NCBI GenBank assembly: GCA_905478245.1
Contig: CAJQHT010000008.1
Location: 1 to 40,726 of the forward strand
DNA: 40,726 bases
Reading direction: 5' to 3'
DNA from: an uncultured Rickettsiales bacterium
GTDB lineage: Bacteria; Pseudomonadota; Alphaproteobacteria; Rickettsiales; UBA1997
Shown: piece by piece, positions 36,308 to 40,726 of the stretch
How the letters are laid out: each line of letters starts with the position of its first letter
Position numbering within the stretch: position 1 is the stretch's first letter
The notes under the pieces: generated by a model
Databases searched by the model: none
What the model was told of the DNA's origin: nothing
What the model saw: only the letters and a program-made list of their open reading frames with translations
Position numbers and translations under genes: made by a program

Positions 36308-37057
36308 ATGTTAAATACTAATTTTTTGCGAGTTTTAGTTTTATTAACAATATTATTCCTGAAATCTAATTATTCTTATGCGAGGCCAATCATTTCCGGC
36401 ATTTCAACTAATGAAATAAATATAGATAGTAATTTTAATGGTCAAAAAATCTTGCTTTTTGGCGCCAGGGGTGACGTTGGAGATATTGCAATTGTTATTA
36501 GGGGCCCAAAGAAAGATTATATAGTTAACAAGAAATCAGAGGTGCTAGGCATATGGCATAATAAAAAAAGAATCAGATTTAACGATGTTTATAGCTATTA
36601 TGCTTTTTTTGCCACTAGTGACGATTTGCATAATAAAAAATTATTAAAGAAACTACAAATCGGCAAGGAGAATATTGATATCGAATCTAGCAAGCAGCAG
36701 GATGTTTTAGCGGAATCAGGTTTTAGGTTGCAATTAATAGATAAATTGTCTGAAAATGATCTATATCTAGAAAATTTTGAGGAGATTAATTTTTTAGATG
36801 AGACTTTATTTAAGGTTATGCTAGAATTTCCAAAGAATATTGCAAGAGGAGATTATTTGGTTGAGATTTATTTGATTGACGATGGAAATCTAACGGCATT
36901 TCAATCAATACCAATATATGTTTATCAAGTTGGCTTTAGTGCAAAAGTTAATGATATGGCTCATAATAATCCTTTTCAATATGCTTTAATTGTAATTTTT
37001 TTAGCAGTTTTTTCTGGATTTATAGCTAATTCTATTTTTAATAAATTATTTAAATAA
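36308..37057 (+). CDS. TIGR02186 family membrane-anchored periplasmic protein
   Basis: 249 residues: an N-terminal signal (about 1-25, ending NYSYA), a family-typical opening ISGISTNEINIDSNFNGQKILLFGA, a beta-rich periplasmic body, and one C-terminal membrane segment (FQYALIVIFLAVFSGFIANSIF, about 222-243). The family is almost always next to a TauE/SafE gene in alphaproteobacteria, as here, which suggests an accessory subunit of the exporter. No biochemical function is established that I know of. Confidence 0.85.
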   Translation: MLNTNFLRVLVLLTILFLKSNYSYARPIISGISTNEINIDSNFNGQKILLFGARGDVGDIAIVIRGPKKDYIVNKKSEVLGIWHNKKRIRFNDVYSYYAFFATSDDLHNKKLLKKLQIGKENIDIESSKQQDVLAESGFRLQLIDKLSENDLYLENFEEINFLDETLFKVMLEFPKNIARGDYLVEIYLIDDGNLTAFQSIPIYVYQVGFSAKVNDMAHNNPFQYALIVIFLAVFSGFIANSIFNKLFK

Positions 37058-37060
37058 TAT

Positions 37061-37525
37061 ATGCAACAGAAATCTAACATATTAGTTTGTGTAGATGTTA
37101 ATAGTAGTTCCAACATTGCCTTAAGATACGCTTGTTATAAAGCAAAAAAAACTGGTTTTTCCGTTCATATTTTGGTAGTTATAGAATCTTCCTATAAAGG
37201 TTTATTATTTGCCTCACGAGCTGTTGGTGCAGATAAAAGAATGCATGCTGAAGAATTTATAGATAAACTAATTAAAGATATTAGTCAAGAAACCGGTATT
37301 GTTCCAACTTTTAAAATCAGAGAGGGCGACGTTGCCAGTGAAATTATTAATGAAATCAAAGAAGATAAAGATTGCTCAATGGTTATTTTAGGAAAATCCA
37401 GCACTTCCTTAAGTGATAATACGGTGCTGCCAGTCATATCAAGAAAAATAGGCGGTAGAATTAAGATCCCCGTTGCCGTGGTTCCAGAAAATATGGATGA
37501 GAGCCACCTCAAAAGACTAGCTTGA
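37061..37525 (+). CDS. Universal stress protein (UspA family)
   Basis: 154 residues with the Usp alpha/beta fold: ILVCVDVNSSSNIALRYA at the start, REGDVASEIINEIKEDKDCSMVILGKSS, and a C-terminal IKIPVAVVPE strand. The nucleotide motif is G-K-S-S-T-S-x8, with an approximate GxxG(x9)GS pattern, so ATP binding is uncertain. It follows the TIGR02186 gene by three bases and probably belongs to the exporter operon. Confidence 0.88.
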   Translation: MQQKSNILVCVDVNSSSNIALRYACYKAKKTGFSVHILVVIESSYKGLLFASRAVGADKRMHAEEFIDKLIKDISQETGIVPTFKIREGDVASEIINEIKEDKDCSMVILGKSSTSLSDNTVLPVISRKIGGRIKIPVAVVPENMDESHLKRLA

Positions 37526-37544
37526 TATCACTCAAAGTCTTACC

Positions 37545-37660
37545 TGTAATACCAAATCTCATCTTTAAAATTGGTTAAAATAACAAACAACCTAACTTAA
37601 CATTCTTACTTAAAGTTATCTTGTCTGTACTATTCATTGTAGTTGGTATTTGGTATGATA
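37545..37660. repeat. Copy G of the dispersed repeat, reaching into recJ
   Basis: Starts GTAATACCAAATCTCATC, continues TTTAAAATTGGTTAAAATAA, and ends with ATTTGGTATGATAT at about 37647-37660. The distal end lies in the recJ reading frame and supplies its last residues (IIPNTNYNE). It occupies the convergent usp-recJ gap. Confidence 0.6.
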
Positions 37661-39474
37661 TCTTCTATTATCAGCTGTACAGATTCATTCCCCATCCAGT
37701 GATTAATATTTATTTGAGCAATAACATTAATGGGGTTATTTTTATTTTTTGCAATTAATATCGGGCCAATTTTATTTTCCATGGCTTTAAAGCATATGGC
37801 GCTAATTTTATTTTTACTCAATCCTCCCAGATGATCTTTGGCGCCAAAAATACATCTAACATGATTTTTATCAGCTCCAATCATGCTGGAGTCAATAATT
37901 ATAAGATCTTTTACTAAAAATTTTGGTTTTGAATTGCCAGCCCCAAAGGGTTCTAATCTTAATATTTCATATGCTAGTCTATGGTTTGTGCTATTAATAT
38001 CAACTATATCACTAAAATATAAAATATTATTCTCTTTAGATTTATTAATAATATCTTTTAATTCCTGATTTAGAAAATCATGAAGTTCTGGTATTTTTTC
38101 TTCTTTTATTGTAAATCCTGCCGCCATTGCATGGCCTCCTCCTTCTGAGATAATGCCATTACTTCTGGCTTTAATAATTGCTGAGCCGAAATCAACGCCG
38201 TTAATGGAGCGACAGCTTGCCTTACCAATTCCGTCTTTAATGGCAATAATTGCTACTGGTTTTTCATGTTCATCTTTAATTCTGGATGCGACTATGCCAA
38301 TAATGCCTGGATGCCAATTATGTGATACGGCAAAAATAACAGGATTTTTAGCAATTTTTTTCTTTTTAATTTGATCTTTTGCTTCTATTAAGGCCTTATT
38401 TTCTATATCCTTTCTTTGTTTATTGAGCATGTCTAATTCGGCTGCAATTTTTTTAACTTCTGACTCATTGTCGCTAGAAAGTATTGTGGCTCCAAGGCTT
38501 GATTTTCCAATTCTGCCACCAGCATTAATTCTGGGGCCAATTAAAAATCCAAGATGATAAGAGCTGCAAGGTTCTTTTAGATTGGCAATATCACATAAGG
38601 CTCTAATGCCAATATTGCTTCTATTTTTAATGATTTTTAATCCTTGATTAACAAAAGCACGATTAAGACCATTTAAAGGAACTACATCACACACTGTTCC
38701 AAGAGCAACAAGATCAAGTAAATTTAGTAATTTAGGTTCATTTATATTTAAATTCTTATAATAATTTTCTTCTTTTAGTAATTTATTAATGGCAACGCAT
38801 AATAAAAAACACACCCCAACAGCTGCAAGATTTTTGTGAATGAAAGTCTCATCTAGACGATTTGGGTTTACGACTGCTAGTGCCTTAGGTTTCTCAAATG
38901 CTCCAATATGATGATCTATCACTATAACTTCTAGGCCAGCCTTATTGGCATCTTCTAAGGGTATAAAAGATGTTGTACCACAATCAACAGTTATAATTAA
39001 ATCTGTTCCAGAATTCTTTAAATTGACCAAAGCTTGTGAATTTGGTCCATAGCCTTCTAATATTCTATCTGGGATATATATGTCAGCATTTAGCCCTATT
39101 AGCCCTAGAAATCTTTTTAATAAAGCGCTAGAAGTGGCCCCATCTACATCATAATCTCCAAAAATAGTGATTTTTTGTTTATTCTTGACAGCATTAATAA
39201 TTTTATAAGCAGCTTTATCCATATCGAGTAATAAAAATGGATTTGGTAGGCTATTTTTAATAGTAGGATTTAGAAAGTCTAGAATTTCATCTATTTTTAT
39301 ATCTTTAATTGTAATTAATTTTGCTAAGCTATTTGAAATATTAAATTTTTGATGAATAGCAAGAGATGTTCTTTCGTCACAAGGCTTCAACTTCCAGTTT
39401 TTTCCTAAGGTAGACTTTTTGTTTAACTTCCTTTCTTTTGAAGATTCTGTAGTTGAGTTATCTTTTAATCGCAT
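37630..39474 (-). CDS. recJ: Single-stranded-DNA exonuclease RecJ
   Basis: RecJ degrades single-stranded DNA 5' to 3' in recombination and repair. The 614 residues carry the DHH-family motifs GDYDVDGATSS (106-112 and on), ITVDCGTTS, VIVIDHH (187-189 DHH), LVALGTVCDVVPL and GPRINAGGRIG, then the DHHA1 domain with EGGGHAMAAGFTI and the OB domain. A poorly conserved basic stretch (about 1-30) precedes the homologous region. Its start overlaps the end of pdxJ by 17 bases. The extreme C-terminus falls in a dispersed repeat. Confidence 0.95.
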   Translation of the reverse strand: MRLKDNSTTESSKERKLNKKSTLGKNWKLKPCDERTSLAIHQKFNISNSLAKLITIKDIKIDEILDFLNPTIKNSLPNPFLLLDMDKAAYKIINAVKNKQKITIFGDYDVDGATSSALLKRFLGLIGLNADIYIPDRILEGYGPNSQALVNLKNSGTDLIITVDCGTTSFIPLEDANKAGLEVIVIDHHIGAFEKPKALAVVNPNRLDETFIHKNLAAVGVCFLLCVAINKLLKEENYYKNLNINEPKLLNLLDLVALGTVCDVVPLNGLNRAFVNQGLKIIKNRSNIGIRALCDIANLKEPCSSYHLGFLIGPRINAGGRIGKSSLGATILSSDNESEVKKIAAELDMLNKQRKDIENKALIEAKDQIKKKKIAKNPVIFAVSHNWHPGIIGIVASRIKDEHEKPVAIIAIKDGIGKASCRSINGVDFGSAIIKARSNGIISEGGGHAMAAGFTIKEEKIPELHDFLNQELKDIINKSKENNILYFSDIVDINSTNHRLAYEILRLEPFGAGNSKPKFLVKDLIIIDSSMIGADKNHVRCIFGAKDHLGGLSKNKISAICFKAMENKIGPILIAKNKNNPINVIAQININHWMGNESVQLIIEDIIPNTNYNE

Positions 39475-40177
39475 TTTTCATTTTTTTTATAGCTTTTTCC
39501 AATCCGATAAAAATAGATTCTCCTATCAGAAAATGTCCAATATTTAATTCAATAATTTCTGGTATTTTGGCAATTTCTGCCGCTGTTCTAAAATCAAGAC
39601 CATGTCCAGCATGACATTCAAGGCCAATTTTGTCAGCAAATTGAGCGCATTGTGCAATTTTATTAAACTCACTTTCTTGAGCTTGACCTTTATTATTGCA
39701 GTAAGTTCCTGTATGTAATTCAACAATATCTGCGCCAATTTCTTTTGATTTTTCTATTTGATTTTGATCTGGATCAACAAATAATGAGACCAAAATATTA
39801 TATTCTTTTAATTTTTGAATGATTTTAATAAGTTTTATCTCATTTTTAATAACATCAAGACCGCCCTCTGTTGTTACTTCTGCTCTTTTTTCAGGAACAA
39901 TACAGGCAGCATTCGGTTTAGTTTTAAGGGCAATTTCTAGCATTTCTTCAGTTGCGGCCATTTCTAAATTAAGTGGTAGATTTATTTCTTTTTTTAAACG
40001 AAATATATCATTGTCAGAAATATGCCTTCTATCCTCTCTTAAGTGAGCTGTAATACCATTAGCTCCAGATCTTTGTGCTAATATTGCTGATTCTATCGGA
40101 TCTGGATGTATTCCTCCCCTGGCATTTCTGATAGTTGCAACATGGTCTATATTGACCCCAAGTCTAATTTGTTTCAT
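39458..40177 (-). CDS. pdxJ: Pyridoxine 5'-phosphate synthase
   Basis: PdxJ condenses 1-deoxy-D-xylulose 5-phosphate with 3-amino-1-hydroxyacetone 1-phosphate to make pyridoxine 5'-phosphate, a TIM-barrel enzyme. The 239 residues show LGVNIDHVATIRNARGG, GITAHLREDRRHI, NLEMAATEEM, SLFVDPDQNQI, ELHTGTYC, ECHAGHGLDF and ELNIGHFLIGESIF. The pathway shares the Dxr substrate 1-deoxyxylulose 5-phosphate. It overlaps recJ by 17 bases. Confidence 0.97.
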   Translation of the reverse strand: MKQIRLGVNIDHVATIRNARGGIHPDPIESAILAQRSGANGITAHLREDRRHISDNDIFRLKKEINLPLNLEMAATEEMLEIALKTKPNAACIVPEKRAEVTTEGGLDVIKNEIKLIKIIQKLKEYNILVSLFVDPDQNQIEKSKEIGADIVELHTGTYCNNKGQAQESEFNKIAQCAQFADKIGLECHAGHGLDFRTAAEIAKIPEIIELNIGHFLIGESIFIGLEKAIKKMKNAIKR

Positions 40178-40188
40178 TATAAAATATA

Positions 40189-40222
40189 ATTATTATCTCA
40201 TTTATTAAAGATGGATTTTAGA
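40189..40222. repeat. Decayed end of the dispersed repeat upstream of pdxJ
   Basis: TTTATTAAAGATGGATTTTAGATATAAT resembles the repeat terminus (AAAGATGGGATTTGGTATTAT) with several changes. It lies 12 bases upstream of the pdxJ start on the minus strand. Confidence 0.45.
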
Positions 40223-40281
40223 TATAATCAATTCATTCTATAATTATATTTTTGATTTACAACATTTTCATTGCAAAGCTA

Positions 40282-40447
40282 TTATACCAATTCTAAAGCT
40301 TTAATGAATGATACAGGCAAAATATTTTTTAGATAAAAATTATAAAAAACGAGTCGTCAGTATGTTCATATTGCAGCTCGTTTTTTACCAATTTTACCAT
40401 AAAAATATTTAGAATTTAATTCATTTATAAGTTAAAATGGTATTACA
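40282..40447. repeat. Full copy H of the dispersed repeat, with terminator-like core
   Basis: The left end is CTATTATACCAATTC; the left arm has CTTTAATGAATGATA, ATATTTTTTAGATAAAAA and TTATAAAAAACGAGTCGTC; the right end is AAAATGGTATTAC. Its core is a perfect 10-bp stem, AAAAAACGAG (40344-40353) with CTCGTTTTTT (40377-40386), loop 23 bases, symmetrical A6/T6, so it could terminate transcription in both directions between divergent pdxJ and tuf. Confidence 0.85.
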
Positions 40448-40467
40448 AATCTTTTTCAAAACACCGC

Positions 40468-40496
40468 TTGCATTTTATTTCTTAAATTATTAATAT
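40468..40496 (+). promoter_or_regulatory. Candidate tuf promoter
   Basis: TTGCAT (40468-40473), a 17-base spacer and TAATAT (40491-40496), 3/6 and 4/6. It would give a leader of about 100 bases containing the hairpin at 40523-40571. Confidence 0.35.
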
Positions 40497-40522
40497 TTCT
40501 AGCGATATCCTTGTCTGTAAAA

Positions 40523-40571
40523 AAAATCCTTAAATTTCAATAAAATTCATTTTTTAAAAAATAAGGATTTT
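40523..40571 (+). promoter_or_regulatory. Hairpin in the tuf leader
   Basis: AAAATCCTTA (40523-40532) pairs perfectly with TAAGGATTTT (40562-40571) around a 29-base A/T-rich loop, 34 bases before the tuf ATG. Stem and following T-rich bases could act as an attenuator or mRNA-stability element. Confidence 0.45.
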
Positions 40572-40605
40572 GTTCTCAAAATTTAAACTTAAACATTTAA
40601 AAACT

Positions 40606-40726
40606 ATGTCAAAACAAAAATTTGAAAGAAATAAGCCTCATGTTAATATTGGAACAATTGGCCACGTAGATCACGGTAAAACAACATTAACTGCTGCTAT
40701 TACAAGCTACTTATCTAAATCAGGTA
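40606..40726 (+). CDS. tuf: Elongation factor Tu, N-terminal part (runs off the window)
   Basis: EF-Tu delivers aminoacyl-tRNA to the ribosome. The 40 visible residues begin [39 protein letters not shown] is the G1 nucleotide-binding loop and the [10 protein letters not shown] lead-in separates EF-Tu from EF-G and initiation factor 2. The gene continues past base 40726. Whether ribosomal genes of the S10 cluster follow cannot be seen. Confidence 0.95.
   Translation, partial: MSKQKFERNKPHVNIGTIGHVDHGKTTLTAAITSYLSKSG

Noticed and set aside
8948-40447. CRISPR array as the source of the repeats
   Set aside because: Copies are kilobases apart, longer than CRISPR repeats, without regular spacers and with no cas genes.

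Overview
The window is AT-rich, densely coded DNA from an alphaproteobacterium, most probably a member of the Rickettsiales or a close relative. The main evidence is an isolated gene for the type IV secretion protein VirB3, a GapR (DUF2312) nucleoid protein, a TauE/SafE-TIGR02186-UspA cluster, large proteins with Sel1, RAP-like, macro-like and coiled-coil regions that look like host-interaction factors, and intergenic spaces filled with a palindromic repeat family. Metabolism looks broader than in Rickettsia itself (LeuA, BioB, FolB with a pteridine-reductase-like partner, CoaX, PdxJ, Acs). That would fit an environmental or protist-associated lineage, but the exact family cannot be fixed from this window.

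Layout. 1-4124 (+): the C-terminal part of leuA (apparently cut off from its N-terminal part by an in-frame stop), mreB, mreC, bioB. 4275-6329 (+): a 684-residue unknown protein with a macro-like central domain and a PDZ-like C-terminal segment. 6347-8077 (-): nusB-rimM-trmD, overlapping genes. 8296-8886 (+): rplU-rpmA. 9025-10806 (+): lolD, a FolM-like reductase, folB. 10885-14620 (-): a Sel1-repeat/RAP-like giant gene interrupted by two single-base deletions, preceded by a 12-bp tandem repeat and a perfect consensus promoter. 14728-18066 (-): virB3-aspS-alaC-like. 18330-24687 (+): aatA-coaX-rnj-dxr-rseP-gapR, sharing a divergent promoter region with virB3. 24708-24772 (-): a probable new small RNA. 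25103-30569 (-): acs translationally coupled to an unknown gene, then a separately promoted coiled-coil protein. 30819-33790 (+): hemW-uvrC. 33963-37525 (+): thioredoxin-like protein, ygfZ, tauE-like, TIGR02186, usp. 37630-40177 (-): pdxJ-recJ. 40606 to the end (+): start of tuf.

Most genes are housekeeping. The unusual content lies between and beside them. There is a dispersed imperfect-palindrome repeat family with at least eight copies or half-copies. Several sigma70-type promoters match consensus exactly or nearly so, and three have an extended -10; they precede the two giant accessory genes and a structured RNA of about 65 nt whose loop is complementary to Shine-Dalgarno sequences. The three unknown large proteins at 4275, 10885-14620 and 25103 are the best candidates for undescribed host-directed factors. 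All assignments were made by reading motifs by eye; no database search was run.
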